Part shown: piece by piece, positions 28,048 to 37,369 of the stretch
Layout of the letters: each line of letters opens with the position of its first letter
How positions within the stretch are numbered: position 1 is the first letter of the stretch
Source of the DNA: JAICXG01 sp036494545
Lineage (GTDB): Bacteria; Verrucomicrobiota; Verrucomicrobiia; Chthoniobacterales; UBA10450
DNA: 64,000 nucleotides
NCBI GenBank assembly: GCA_036494545.1
Contig: DASXOB010000016.1
Span: forward strand, 372,001 to 436,000
Direction: 5' to 3'
Notes under the pieces: generated by a model
Seen by the model: only the letters and a program-made list of their open reading frames with translations
What the model was told of the DNA's origin: nothing
Databases searched by the model: none
Position numbers and translations under genes: made by a program

Positions 28048-29175
28048 GTGAAAATCACCATCGTCCTCGGCGCATTTTTCCCCGTCCCACCGATCATGGG
28101 CGGCGCGGTGGAAAAGGTTTGGTTTGCGCTTGGCCAGGAATTCGTTAGGCACGGGTGCGAAGTGCTGCAAATTTCTCGAACTCACCCCGAGCTGCCGGCG
28201 GAGGAGATCGTCGAGGGAGTGCGGCACCTGCGCTTGCGCGGCTATTCGCAACCGCGTTCGCTCGTTTGGTTAAAGTGGCTTGACCTGCTTTACTCCTGGC
28301 GGGTGCGTCGCGTTTTGCCGGTGTCCGACATCCTGGTGACGAACACATTCTGGTTGCCGCTTCTCGTTAGGCGGAAAGATCGGGGCCGCCTCTATGTCCA
28401 TGTCGCGCGAGGGCCGAAAGGGCAGATGCGCTGGTATGGACACGCGTCGCGTTTGCAGGCGGTCTCGAAGACAATCGCAGAGCAGATCATTGCCGAGGCG
28501 CCGCAACTTCGGTCCAAGGTAGGTGTCATTCCAAACGCGCTTCCTTTTCGTATCGAGGAAGTCGACGATCGAAAGCGCGAACAAGTCATCCTCTATCTGG
28601 GCCGGGTCCATCCTGAGAAAGGGATCGAGTTATTTCTTCGCTCGCTTGATCGCTTGCCAGCGCAATTATTGGCGGAGTGGAAAGTCCGGATAGTGGGACC
28701 GCACGAGGTTCACCTTGGAGGAGGTGGCAAGGCATTTCTTCAGCGATTGCAAAAGCTCGACCCAAGGAGCGAGGCGCAAATAGAATGGCATGGCAAAATC
28801 TTCGACCCACAGCGGCTTATCGCTCAATATCGCTCATCATTGATCTTTGTTTATCCCTCGCTTGCGGAGACAGGCGAAGCGATGCCGGTCGCGCCTTTGG
28901 AAGCAATGGCCAATGGCTGCGTGCCAATTGTTTCGAAGCTGGATTGCTTTCGTGATTATATTTCCGATGGCGTGACCGGTTTTGTTTTCGATCATCGTGG
29001 TCCGGACCCCGAGAAAAATCTGGCCGAGCGATTGACTGCCGTCCTACAGCTTGGTCGGGAGCAAATTTTGAAAATCGGAAGAGCGGCCCGCCTGCAAGCG
29101 GGCGAGTTTGAGCTGGAAAAAATCGCGCCGCTTTATCTGGACGATTTCGCAGGTTTGTTAAGAAATAGCGCCTAA
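28048..29175 (+). CDS. GT4 family glycosyltransferase
   Basis: 375 residues from GTG 28048 (MKITIVLGAFFPVPPIMGGA). ILYLGRVHPEKGIELFLRS marks the donor domain, and EAMPVAPLEAMANG gives the paired glutamates. The TAA stop lies inside the octamer GCCTAACG at 29170-29177, a nice example of the motif tolerated at a gene end. Three bases separate it from the acetyltransferase start. Confidence 0.86.
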   Translation: MKITIVLGAFFPVPPIMGGAVEKVWFALGQEFVRHGCEVLQISRTHPELPAEEIVEGVRHLRLRGYSQPRSLVWLKWLDLLYSWRVRRVLPVSDILVTNTFWLPLLVRRKDRGRLYVHVARGPKGQMRWYGHASRLQAVSKTIAEQIIAEAPQLRSKVGVIPNALPFRIEEVDDRKREQVILYLGRVHPEKGIELFLRSLDRLPAQLLAEWKVRIVGPHEVHLGGGGKAFLQRLQKLDPRSEAQIEWHGKIFDPQRLIAQYRSSLIFVYPSLAETGEAMPVAPLEAMANGCVPIVSKLDCFRDYISDGVTGFVFDHRGPDPEKNLAERLTAVLQLGREQILKIGRAARLQAGEFELEKIAPLYLDDFAGLLRNSA

Positions 29176-29178
29176 CGA

Positions 29179-29748
29179 ATGGCCCAACCGCTCAAACCTG
29201 TTCACGCCGCGCAGACTTCACAATTCGACTCGCCGTGGTCAGTGGAGGAACGCTTTCGTCGCATTCTCTGGGAATTTTGCTGGGCCATTTTCTGCGTCTG
29301 GACGCCGAAGCCGGCCAATGCCTGGCGGCTTTTTTGGTTGCGCGCCTTCGACGCCAGGATTTACGGCACGCCCTTTGTGCACCAGCGGGCACGTATTGCG
29401 GTTCCGTGGAACCTAACGATGCACGATCGCGCTTGTCTCGGCGATCGGGCCAATGCTTATAGCCTTGGGGAAATCGAAATCGGACCACGGGCGGTGGTGG
29501 CGCAGGAAGTTTACCTCAGCACAGGCACACACAATTTTTCCGTTCCCGCGATGCCGTTGACCGTGGCCAAGATCACGATTGGGGAAGACGCCTTTCTGGG
29601 CGCGCGCGTGTTCGTCATGCCGGGAGTCCGTATTGGAGCGCGTGCCATCGTCGGCGCCTGCTCGGTTGTGACCAGCGATGTACCGGAGGATACGATCGCC
29701 GCCGGCAACCCCTGTCGGGTGCTGAGGTCGCGGCGATCGGGGGACTAA
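29179..29748 (+). CDS. WcaF-like O-acetyltransferase (left-handed beta-helix)
   Basis: 189 residues. The C-terminal two thirds carry hexapeptide repeats (IGPRAVVAQEVYLSTGTHNF, IGEDAFLGARVFVMPGVRIG), and the His in STGTHNF is the likely catalytic base. The family transfers acetyl from acetyl-CoA to sugars, as WcaF does in colanic acid synthesis. The stop overlaps the stop of the convergent methyltransferase gene by four bases. Confidence 0.87.
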   Translation: MAQPLKPVHAAQTSQFDSPWSVEERFRRILWEFCWAIFCVWTPKPANAWRLFWLRAFDARIYGTPFVHQRARIAVPWNLTMHDRACLGDRANAYSLGEIEIGPRAVVAQEVYLSTGTHNFSVPAMPLTVAKITIGEDAFLGARVFVMPGVRIGARAIVGACSVVTSDVPEDTIAAGNPCRVLRSRRSGD

Positions 29749-30554
29749 CCATCTTCGACGCGACGAAAACGTGCTGCCAACTGGGTGGCGAGCTTATTCG
29801 TTAGGCTTGGTGGCAGGCGATTGGTCAGGTGTTCAATTCCATCGACGAGCAATTTCGGCATTCGTCGGAGGATAAATTCCATCTTCATATGGCCACTCGT
29901 GAGCGGGTTGGTGAAGAGGAGGAGTTTTTCCAAGACGAGTCCGCTTTGCGGCGCGAGCCGTTCCACTTCCTCTGGATGAAGGAGAAAGATGTGACCATCG
30001 GTATCTGGTTGAAACTGCACCGATTCATAGATCGTCGGATCGGAAGATTCGGTGAACTTCGGCAGCTTGTTGCGAAAGTAAGCGCCGTTAGGCGTAGTCA
30101 TGATGACGTAACCGCCGGGACGCACCAGTTGCGTCGTGCTGGCCAGTAATTGGTCCGGATGAGCGGTGTGCTCGATGATTTCGGTAATGAGAACGCCGTC
30201 GAAGAGCTCCGCCGGTTTGAGATCGAATGCATTCCCCGGGGCGAAATGAATCCTGCCGTATTCCTGCTTCATCCGCACGTAATCCGCCAGCTCGCTTCGC
30301 ATGTCGTTCCAGGTTACTTCGTAGCCAACTTCAGCCAGAGCGATGGAAAAATTTCCCTGCGCGGCGGCAATGTCGAGAATGCGCGCGCCTGGCGGGAGGA
30401 CTTCCGTCACGAGGCGAAAGGTGGCGCGCCTTCGCCGCTCATAGGCATAGGCGTAGCCGCGGTTGCGGACCTGCCCGTACACTTCCTCCAGGTCGTAACG
30501 AAATGAAGCTTTCCAGGAGGCTGGCCAATTTTTGTTAAGATCGACGCGCTTCAC
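29745..30554 (-). CDS. Class I SAM-dependent methyltransferase
   Basis: 269 residues. Motif I (ARILDIAAAQGNFSIALAE) binds S-adenosylmethionine. FDGVLITEIIEH and RPGGYVIMTTPNGAYF are the following conserved strands. The acceptor is unknown; in this position a sugar or lipid-linked glycan is likely. It is encoded opposite to the surrounding locus, convergent with the acetyltransferase gene and divergent from the GT2 gene across 276 bases, so it probably has its own promoter. Confidence 0.8.
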   Translation of the reverse strand: MKRVDLNKNWPASWKASFRYDLEEVYGQVRNRGYAYAYERRRRATFRLVTEVLPPGARILDIAAAQGNFSIALAEVGYEVTWNDMRSELADYVRMKQEYGRIHFAPGNAFDLKPAELFDGVLITEIIEHTAHPDQLLASTTQLVRPGGYVIMTTPNGAYFRNKLPKFTESSDPTIYESVQFQPDTDGHIFLLHPEEVERLAPQSGLVLEKLLLFTNPLTSGHMKMEFILRRMPKLLVDGIEHLTNRLPPSLTNKLATQLAARFRRVEDG

Positions 30555-30830
30555 AGGATTGAAGTTGCCGGGCAGCGCGGCTAGATGCCTGCAAGGTCCA
30601 GACTAACGGAAACTGAAGTCTGCACGGCTGGATTGTGCCTGCCGGAAGTGTAGCAGAGTCACGTCAAGAGCGGGGAAAATATTTCTCCTGAATCACTGGC
30701 GCCCGGGGAGTTCAAATCATCCGAGCGCAAGTTTCGCGTCCTGTATCGACAGAATCTTTACTAGGAAACGCGCATCCTTCGTGCTCAGATTTCTGAATTA
30801 TCACGTCCGCAAATCATAGCGCCTTTCCTC

Positions 30831-31718
30831 GTGGATAAACGCACCACACCTGTGCCAGTCTCGGTCATCGTGCCGATCAAGAACGAGGCTCTTAATTTGC
30901 CACGCTGTCTCTGTTCGATCGTCTGGGCGGATGAAATCTTCGTGGTCGATTCGCAGAGTAGCGACGGCTCGCAACGAATCGCGGAGGAATTTGGCGCTCG
31001 CGTCGTTCAGTTCGAGTTCAATGGTACCTGGCCGAAGAAAAAAAACTGGGCATTGGAGAATTTACCCTTTCGTAACGAATGGGTTTTCATTCTGGATGCC
31101 GATGAGGTCTTGCCTAACGAGGCAGCGGAGGAGTTTCGCCGCGCCATCGCGAACGCGGGAACGACAGCGGGTTATTGGATCAACCGCCGGTTTATGTTTA
31201 TGGGGCGCTGGCTGCGGCACGCTTACTATCCAAATTGGAACCTGCGCCTGTTTCGGCATTCGTTAGGCCGTTACGAAAAGCTCACCGAGGTCGCGACCGC
31301 CAGCGGCGATAACGAAGTGCACGAGCACGTCATTGTTCAGGGGCCGACCAAACGGTTGCGCTGTGAGATGGATCACTACGCCTTTCCATCAGTCGAGGTT
31401 TTCGTCGAGAAGCACAATCGCTATTCGAACTGGGAAGCGCGCGTCGCGGTTGCCGAGGAGAGCGGGGCAAGAACAACGGAACTGCAAAGCGCCCGCGTGG
31501 CGCAACGACGCCGTCTCAAACAAATCTCACAGCGACTGCCATTATTTCGCCCATGGCTCCGTTTTCTTTACGTCTATCTTTGGCAGCGCGGCTTTCTCGA
31601 TGGTCGCGAAGGCTATTACTTCGCGAGGTTGCATGGCTACTACGAGTTTCTTTCCGTCTCCAAGACTTACGAACTGCGCAAACGCATGAACGCGGGCAAT
31701 CAGGGCAGGCACCTCTAA
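30831..31718 (+). CDS. GT2 family glycosyltransferase (WaaE/KdtX-like)
   Basis: 295 residues from GTG 30831. VSVIVPIKNEALNLPRCLCS, VVDSQSSDGSQ and ILDADEVLP form the GT2 donor site. KKKNWALENL is typical of the lipopolysaccharide-core subgroup, as is the aromatic C-terminal YVYLWQRGFLDGREGYYFA. Probably adds a hexose to a lipid-A core or glycolipid. It is convergent with asnS, 11 bases away. Confidence 0.85.
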   Translation: MDKRTTPVPVSVIVPIKNEALNLPRCLCSIVWADEIFVVDSQSSDGSQRIAEEFGARVVQFEFNGTWPKKKNWALENLPFRNEWVFILDADEVLPNEAAEEFRRAIANAGTTAGYWINRRFMFMGRWLRHAYYPNWNLRLFRHSLGRYEKLTEVATASGDNEVHEHVIVQGPTKRLRCEMDHYAFPSVEVFVEKHNRYSNWEARVAVAEESGARTTELQSARVAQRRRLKQISQRLPLFRPWLRFLYVYLWQRGFLDGREGYYFARLHGYYEFLSVSKTYELRKRMNAGNQGRHL

Positions 31719-31729
31719 AAGCGCCTACT

Positions 31730-33121
31730 TCAAAACTCGGCGCTGCCTGGCGTGCGCGCGAACGGAATCACGTCGCGAATATTCGAGACTCCGGTGACGA
31801 ACATAAGCATGCGCTCGAAGCCGAGTCCAAACCCGGCATGCGGTACGGTGCCGTAACGGCGAAGATCAAGATACCATTTGTAATCGGCCAGGTTCATCTT
31901 GTGCTGACGCAGGTTTGCTTCCAAGACTTCGAGTCGTTCCTCGCGCTGACTGCCTCCGACAATTTCGCCGATGCCCGGAACGAGGAGATCCATCGCCGTG
32001 ACCGTCTTGCCGTCATCGTTCAGCCGCATGTAAAACGGCTTAATTTCCTTTGGATAATTGAAAACAGTGATGGGCGATTTGAAGTGCTTCTCCGTTAGCC
32101 AGCGCTCGTGTTCGGATTGGAGGTTGAGTCCATACTCGACTGGAAACTCGAACTTCTGGCCGCTCTTGCCCAGTAACTCGATCGCCTCTGTGTAAGTGAT
32201 CCGCTGGAATTTTCTCTCGATCACGAAATCGAGTCGCGCCAGCAACTCCCTGTCAACGAACTTATTGAACAGATCGATCTCTTCCGGGCAATTTTCGCGA
32301 ATGTCGCGCACGAGGCATTTCACCAGTTCCTCGGCCAAATCCATATCGCACTGCAAATCGCAAAAGGCCATTTCCGGCTCGATCATCCAAAACTCGTTGG
32401 CGTGTCGCGAGGTGTTGGAATTCTCCGCGCGAAAAGTCGGACCGAAGGTGTATACCTTGGAGAGGGCACAGGCGAAGGCTTCCGCTTCGAGCTGTCCACT
32501 GACCGTCAGGTAAGTCGAGCGTCCGAAGAAGTCCTTCGAGTAATCGATCTCGCCATCTGGCAGGCGTGGCGGATTCTTCAAATCGAAACTCGTTAGGCGA
32601 AAAAGCTCGCCCGCGCCCTCGCAATCGCTGCCGGTAATGATCGGTGTATGGATGTAAACGAACCCTCGCTGCTGGAAAAACTGATGAACAGCGAAGGCCA
32701 GCCGGCTGCGAACGCGGAAGACGGAACCGAAAAGATTCGAGCGCGGGCGCAGGTGAGCGATCTCACGCAGGAATTCCGGAGTATGTCCTTTTTTTTGCAG
32801 GGGATAGCTTTCGTCAGCGCCGCCTACAATTTCGATTGAGTCCGCCACCAGCTCCCAACTCTGTCCCTTTCCCTGCGAAGCGGTCAGCGCGCCATGGGCG
32901 CGAATCGATGATCCGGTCGTCAGGCGTTGCAGAGCGGAATAATTGGGCAACGTGTTTGGTGCGATGACCTGCAGGTTGCGCAGACCAGAGCCATCGTTCA
33001 GCTCAATGAAGGAAAAACCTTTTGCGTCGCGACGGGTCCGTACCCAGCCTTGGACAAGCAGGTCTTGGCGCGGGGTGGTGCCGCGCAGTAGTTCCTTGAT
33101 CGTAGCGGCGGTGCCAGGCAT
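31730..33121 (-). CDS. asnS: Asparaginyl-tRNA synthetase
   Basis: 463 residues, normal length. An N-terminal OB-fold anticodon-binding domain (VQGWVRTRRDAKGFSFIELN) is followed by class II motifs: motif 2 (TFRAENSNTSRHANEFWMIE) and motif 3 (GFGLGFERMLMFVTG). The SNTSRHANEF form separates AsnRS from AspRS. It charges tRNA-Asn. It is the distal gene after a receiver-domain gene in the same direction. The octamer at 32591-32598 lies within it. Confidence 0.96.
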   Translation of the reverse strand: MPGTAATIKELLRGTTPRQDLLVQGWVRTRRDAKGFSFIELNDGSGLRNLQVIAPNTLPNYSALQRLTTGSSIRAHGALTASQGKGQSWELVADSIEIVGGADESYPLQKKGHTPEFLREIAHLRPRSNLFGSVFRVRSRLAFAVHQFFQQRGFVYIHTPIITGSDCEGAGELFRLTSFDLKNPPRLPDGEIDYSKDFFGRSTYLTVSGQLEAEAFACALSKVYTFGPTFRAENSNTSRHANEFWMIEPEMAFCDLQCDMDLAEELVKCLVRDIRENCPEEIDLFNKFVDRELLARLDFVIERKFQRITYTEAIELLGKSGQKFEFPVEYGLNLQSEHERWLTEKHFKSPITVFNYPKEIKPFYMRLNDDGKTVTAMDLLVPGIGEIVGGSQREERLEVLEANLRQHKMNLADYKWYLDLRRYGTVPHAGFGLGFERMLMFVTGVSNIRDVIPFARTPGSAEF

Positions 33122-33215
33122 GGCGAGAAGTTGCCGGACGCAGGCAATCTGGCAAGACCTGTCCGAGGATCGTGGTGTTTCCTCTGCAGCGGATGGTCGA
33201 AGCGTCCCGTTTGAA

Positions 33216-33611
33216 TCAAGAGCGACTGACTCGGCGTCTCTTTAAGATTTCGGCTATACAACTCACCATGTCGTCGAGCCGAAACGGATTTGCCAGAAAC
33301 GTGTAGCCACCGAGAAAACCAACCGATCCGATTTGCCCATTGGCTGTTAAATTCGTTAGGCAAAGCACTGGCACATTCTGCAGCGCGGTCTCGGCGTGAA
33401 TCTGTCGCGCCACCCGATCGAGTTCGAGATGCTCCGGTTCGGCGTCGAGAAGGATAAGATCGGGCTGAAAATCGAGCGCCACCGCCAGCGCCTCCGCGCC
33501 ATAGCTTTGCTGACGGATGAGATAGCACCCACTGGCCTGCAATGCTGAGCTCACGATCGCAGTCAGGTGCGGCTCGTGATCGATTAGCAGAATGCGTTTC
33601 GGCGGGCTCAT
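33216..33611 (-). CDS. Stand-alone receiver-domain protein, partly degenerate
   Basis: 131 residues, only a receiver domain. The acidic pair is DH (11-12) instead of DD. The phosphoacceptor D56 (LILLDAEPEH) is kept, but the conserved Lys is Asn108 (LANPF). Loss of that Lys usually impairs the phosphorylation-driven switch, so it may act constitutively or as a binding partner. It is 94 bases upstream of asnS, same strand. Confidence 0.8.
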   Translation of the reverse strand: MSPPKRILLIDHEPHLTAIVSSALQASGCYLIRQQSYGAEALAVALDFQPDLILLDAEPEHLELDRVARQIHAETALQNVPVLCLTNLTANGQIGSVGFLGGYTFLANPFRLDDMVSCIAEILKRRRVSRS

Positions 33612-33725
33612 TGTGACTAACGAATGCGATATTTAGCATCCGTTGTGCCAGCGCCGCCGCGACCCAAATGAGGCAAGTCCTCCTTTTTAATTGATCCCGC
33701 TATGCTTAATTGCTCCTTCGCCGTT

Positions 33726-34034
33726 ATGTCCAACCCGGTAAAGAAGCCCGCATCCTCGGCGAACTTCGAGCAAGCCATGAAAAGGCTGGAGGAGATCGTG
33801 GAGCAGATGGAGTCGGGCGATTTGCCGCTGGAAGAGCTGATCGTGCGCTACGAAGAAGGGATGAAACTGGTCAAGGTTTGCCAGGCGCAGCTTGCCTCGG
33901 CCGAACAAAGGATCGAAATCATCACTCGCAACAGCGCCGGCAAACCGGTCGTGAAAGAATTTGAACTGGCTACCGCCAGCCCGGCGCCGCCACCCGAACC
34001 AAAAGGAGAAGTCAACGATGTCAGTCTCTTCTGA
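33726..34034 (+). CDS. xseB: Exodeoxyribonuclease VII small subunit
   Basis: 102 residues from ATG 33726. The core FEQAMKRLEEIVEQMESGDL and LEELIVRYEEGMKL is the XseB signature; it forms helices that bind XseA in the single-strand exonuclease. The tail (TASPAPPPEPKGE) is longer than usual. An alternative ATG at 33702 adds eight residues. XseA is not in the window. It overlaps dxs by 17 bases, a linkage common in bacteria. Confidence 0.9.
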   Translation: MSNPVKKPASSANFEQAMKRLEEIVEQMESGDLPLEELIVRYEEGMKLVKVCQAQLASAEQRIEIITRNSAGKPVVKEFELATASPAPPPEPKGEVNDVSLF

Positions 34035-35943
34035 GACACCTAACGAAACCAAGCGTGTGCTGGATGGCATCCGTTCGCCGGACGACATCAAAGCGCTGCC
34101 CGAGGAAGTCCTGCCGCAGCTTGCCCAGGAAGTGCGCGACACACTGATAGAAGTCTTGTCGAAAACCGGCGGTCATCTGGGTCCGAACCTTGGAGTGGTC
34201 GAGCTGACGATCGCACTCCATCGCGTTTTCACTACACCGAAGGACAAGTTTGTTTTCGATGTCAGCCATCAGGGCTACGTGCACAAGATGTTTACCGGCC
34301 GCCTCGATCGCATTCACACCATGCGTCAATACGGTGGGCTCAACGGTTTTCTCCTGCGCACCGAAAGCGAGCACGACGCCTATGGTGCCGGTCACGCTGG
34401 CACCGCGCTTTCCGCTGGTCTTGGCATGGCGGTTGGGCGTGACCTGCGTGGCGGCGATGAAAACATCGTAGTCGTCGCGGGCGATGCCGCTTTCACCTGC
34501 GGTATCAGTTACGAGGCACTCAACAACGTCCGGGCGCAGACGAAACGCTTTATCGTCGTGCTAAACGACAACGAATGGTCAATTGCGAAAAACGTCGGCG
34601 CGATCGCGGCTTACCTGAACAACATCGTGACCAACCCGACTTACGCGCACCTGCACGAAAAAGCCGGACGTTTCATCAAAGCCATCGCGGGCAAGGGCGC
34701 GCTGCATCTCGCACACAAGGTTGAGGAAGGCGTGAAGGGTCTGCTCGTGCCAAGCGTGATTTTCGAAGAGCTTGGGTTGCGTTACTACGGCCCGGTCGAC
34801 GGCCACGATATCCCACTACTCACACGCACATTTGAGTTTCTTAAAAGGCAGGACGAGCCGGTGCTGCTTCATATCCTAACGAAAAAAGGCAAGGGCTACG
34901 AGCCCGCGCTGGCCAAGCCGGACAAGTTCCACGGACTCGGCAAATACAAAATCGAGAGTGGCGAAACCGCGCCCGCGCCAATGCCGACGTATTCGGAGAT
35001 TCTTGGTAAAACGCTAGGCAAATTCGCCGATACGAACCGCAAAATCGTCGCGATCACCGGCGCGATGCCGAGCGGCACCGGGCTTGGTTTCTTTCAGGCG
35101 CAACATCCTGACCGCTACTACGACGTTGGCATCGCGGAAGAGCACGCCGCGCTCTTCGCCTGCGGTCTTGCCACCCAGGGACTGAAACCGTTTCTGACGA
35201 TTTACTCGACCTTCATGCAGCGTGCCTACGACATGATCATCCACGACATCGCGCTGCAAAACTTGAATGTTGCCCTTTGCATGGATCGCGCCGGCTTGAG
35301 CGGCGATGACGGCCCGACACACCACGGACTCTTCGATATCGGCTATTTGCGTCACATCCCGAACATCGTTCACATGCAGCCGAAGAATGAGGACGAATTT
35401 GTCGACATGATCTGGACGATGGCGCACTACAACACTGGTCCGATCGCCATTCGTTATCCGCGTGGCCCGGGCACGGGTGCAAAGCCGAAACCGGAGCCGA
35501 GATTACTCGAGATCGGCAAGGCCGAGGTCGTGCAACATGGGAAAGACGTAGCCATCTTTGGCCTCGGCAACATGTTTGAGCTGGCGCAGGAAGCCGCGCA
35601 AAAGCTCGAAGCCCTTGGCATCTCCGTGGCACTCATCAACCCGCGTTGGATCAAACCGCTCGACAACGGCACCTTGGAATTCTTTGCCCGCAGTGTGCAA
35701 GTGGTGTGTACGATTGAAGATCACGTCCTGCATAACGGTTTCGGTTGCGCCGCGATGGAGCATCTCCATTCACAGATGATCAGCACTCCGGTGGTGCGGA
35801 TTGGCTGGCCCGATCAATTTATCGAACACGGCAACATTCCCGTCCTGCGAGCGAAGCATGGCCTAACGAGCGACGCACTCGTGGAAAAGGTATTGCCGCT
35901 CTTGCAACGCCGGAAAGAGCACCCACGATCCAGCGCCGCCTGA
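34018..35943 (+). CDS. dxs: 1-deoxy-D-xylulose-5-phosphate synthase
   Basis: 641 residues from ATG 34018, preceded by AAAAGGAG at 34001-34008, which decides the start. This thiamine-diphosphate enzyme condenses pyruvate and glyceraldehyde-3-phosphate, the first step of the MEP isoprenoid pathway. GHLGPNLGVVELTIALH, GDAAFTCGISYEALNN (ThDP/Mg binding), DVGIAEEHAALFACGLA and GDDGPTHHGLFDIGYLR are all conserved. Overlap with xseB suggests coupling. Confidence 0.95.
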   Translation: MSVSSETPNETKRVLDGIRSPDDIKALPEEVLPQLAQEVRDTLIEVLSKTGGHLGPNLGVVELTIALHRVFTTPKDKFVFDVSHQGYVHKMFTGRLDRIHTMRQYGGLNGFLLRTESEHDAYGAGHAGTALSAGLGMAVGRDLRGGDENIVVVAGDAAFTCGISYEALNNVRAQTKRFIVVLNDNEWSIAKNVGAIAAYLNNIVTNPTYAHLHEKAGRFIKAIAGKGALHLAHKVEEGVKGLLVPSVIFEELGLRYYGPVDGHDIPLLTRTFEFLKRQDEPVLLHILTKKGKGYEPALAKPDKFHGLGKYKIESGETAPAPMPTYSEILGKTLGKFADTNRKIVAITGAMPSGTGLGFFQAQHPDRYYDVGIAEEHAALFACGLATQGLKPFLTIYSTFMQRAYDMIIHDIALQNLNVALCMDRAGLSGDDGPTHHGLFDIGYLRHIPNIVHMQPKNEDEFVDMIWTMAHYNTGPIAIRYPRGPGTGAKPKPEPRLLEIGKAEVVQHGKDVAIFGLGNMFELAQEAAQKLEALGISVALINPRWIKPLDNGTLEFFARSVQVVCTIEDHVLHNGFGCAAMEHLHSQMISTPVVRIGWPDQFIEHGNIPVLRAKHGLTSDALVEKVLPLLQRRKEHPRSSAA

Positions 35944-36040
35944 GTCAAGGAGCGCACGGCGCTTTTCATCGTCGCCAGGAGCAATCGTTGTCAGGCTTTT
36001 GCCAGAGCGCACCAGTTGCGCCAGATATGAACTCCTGGGA

Positions 36041-37057
36041 ATGGGCATGGCAATCATCGAAACCAACCGCCTGACGAAGGTCTACCGCACGTATCGAAAG
36101 GAGAGCGGGCTCTGGGGGTCGGTCAAAGGACTCGTTAGGCGCAAATATCAGGAGACGCGCGCCGCGGATAACATCTCCTTCCAAATCGAGGAAGGCGAAC
36201 TGGTCGGATTCCTCGGGCCGAATGGCGCCGGCAAAACCACCGTGCTCAAAATGTTGTCCGGTCTTCTCAATCCGACCTCCGGTGAGGCCCGCGTGCTCGG
36301 GTTTGTTCCGTGGGAGCGTCGCGATGAAATGAAACGCCAGTTCAGTCTCCTCATGGGGCAGAAGAATGCGCTTTGGTGGGACCTGCCGGCGCAGGAATCG
36401 CTCGAATTAAATCGCGCGATCTACGGAATCGATCGCGACCGTTTCAAGAAGGTCGTTGGTGGACTGAGCGAACTGCTCGAGGTGCAGGACAAGATGAATG
36501 TCATGGTGCGCGAGCTTTCGTTAGGCGAACGCATGAAGATGGAGCTGATCTCCGCCCTGATTCACGAGCCGCGCATCCTCTTTCTCGACGAACCGACCAT
36601 CGGTCTCGACGTCGTGAGCCAGAAACGCGTGCGCGAATTCCTCCGCCTCTACAACCGCGAACACCGCATCGTGACCATGCTCACGAGTCATTACATGCAG
36701 GACATTGAAGAGCTGTGTCAGCGCGTGATTGTCATTGATCGCGGAAAGATCTTCTTCGATGGAGAATTGAGCGCGATCATCGACCGTTTCTCAGGGCATA
36801 AGATCGTTAGTCTCACCTTTGCTGAGAAGGAGCCGCGTGATTTTTCGAAGATGGGCGAAGTAGTGGAACAGACTCCGCTCAGTGTGCAGCTCAAAGTTCC
36901 ACGCGCGAAGGTTACGGAGGTTTGCCGCCAGCTGCTGCACAGTTGTTCCGTGACCGATATCAACGTGCAGGAGTTGCCGGTGGAAGACGTTATCCGCCAG
37001 CTTTTCGGGGAACAGAGCGAAGAGCGTCGCGCCAGCCCGGAGCCGCAACCCGCCTAA
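36041..37057 (+). CDS. ABC transporter ATP-binding protein (COG4586 type)
   Basis: 338 residues from ATG 36041; ATG 36047 is an alternative. Walker A (GPNGAGKTT), signature (LSLGERMKME), Walker B (ILFLDEP) and the His switch (TSHYMQD) are complete. RAADNISFQIEEGE and MGQKNALWWDLPA are hallmarks of the COG4586 subfamily, which normally works with two ABC-2-type permeases. Neither permease is next to it: the flanking genes are dxs and an opposite-strand small protein. Substrate unknown. Confidence 0.88.
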   Translation: MGMAIIETNRLTKVYRTYRKESGLWGSVKGLVRRKYQETRAADNISFQIEEGELVGFLGPNGAGKTTVLKMLSGLLNPTSGEARVLGFVPWERRDEMKRQFSLLMGQKNALWWDLPAQESLELNRAIYGIDRDRFKKVVGGLSELLEVQDKMNVMVRELSLGERMKMELISALIHEPRILFLDEPTIGLDVVSQKRVREFLRLYNREHRIVTMLTSHYMQDIEELCQRVIVIDRGKIFFDGELSAIIDRFSGHKIVSLTFAEKEPRDFSKMGEVVEQTPLSVQLKVPRAKVTEVCRQLLHSCSVTDINVQELPVEDVIRQLFGEQSEERRASPEPQPA

Positions 37058-37075
37058 TGAGTAACGGCCACGGCC

Positions 37076-37369
37076 CTACCAGGCGCGCACCATCGATTCC
37101 TTCAACTCGTGCACGTAACTTGGATTGACTTCGAATTCCGTCGCGGCCAAGTCCGAGGACGTAATCTGTTCGTGGTAGGGCCGGCTTTCGACATAACCAG
37201 CCCCGATTAAGCCGTTGAGAATATCGGTCAGATCATCGGGCGGAATTTGTGTGTGCTCGCGGATTTGTGCGCCGGGAATAGCATCTGCAAATCCGACTGC
37301 CTTCATTACCGCGCGCTCGCGCCCGCTGAGCTTGATTCGCCGCATTGCGCTAAAATGAGCAGGTCGCAT
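37076..37369 (-). CDS. Small winged-helix-like hypothetical protein
   Basis: 97 residues; ATG a few codons further in (MRRIKLSGRE) is also possible. The segment SGRERAVMKAVGF, then GAQIREHTQIPPDDLTDILN and GLIGAGYVESRP, looks like a winged helix-turn-helix, as in small MarR/PadR-like folds. The basic N-terminus would suit DNA binding. No specific family recognised. It stands alone between the ABC ATPase and mrp. Confidence 0.6.
   Translation of the reverse strand: MRPAHFSAMRRIKLSGRERAVMKAVGFADAIPGAQIREHTQIPPDDLTDILNGLIGAGYVESRPYHEQITSSDLAATEFEVNPSYVHELKESMVRAW

Noticed and set aside
30690..30760. GTTCAAATC sequence resembling a tRNA T-loop
   Set aside because: The flanking bases cannot form a T-stem, and no acceptor or anticodon stems could be drawn.
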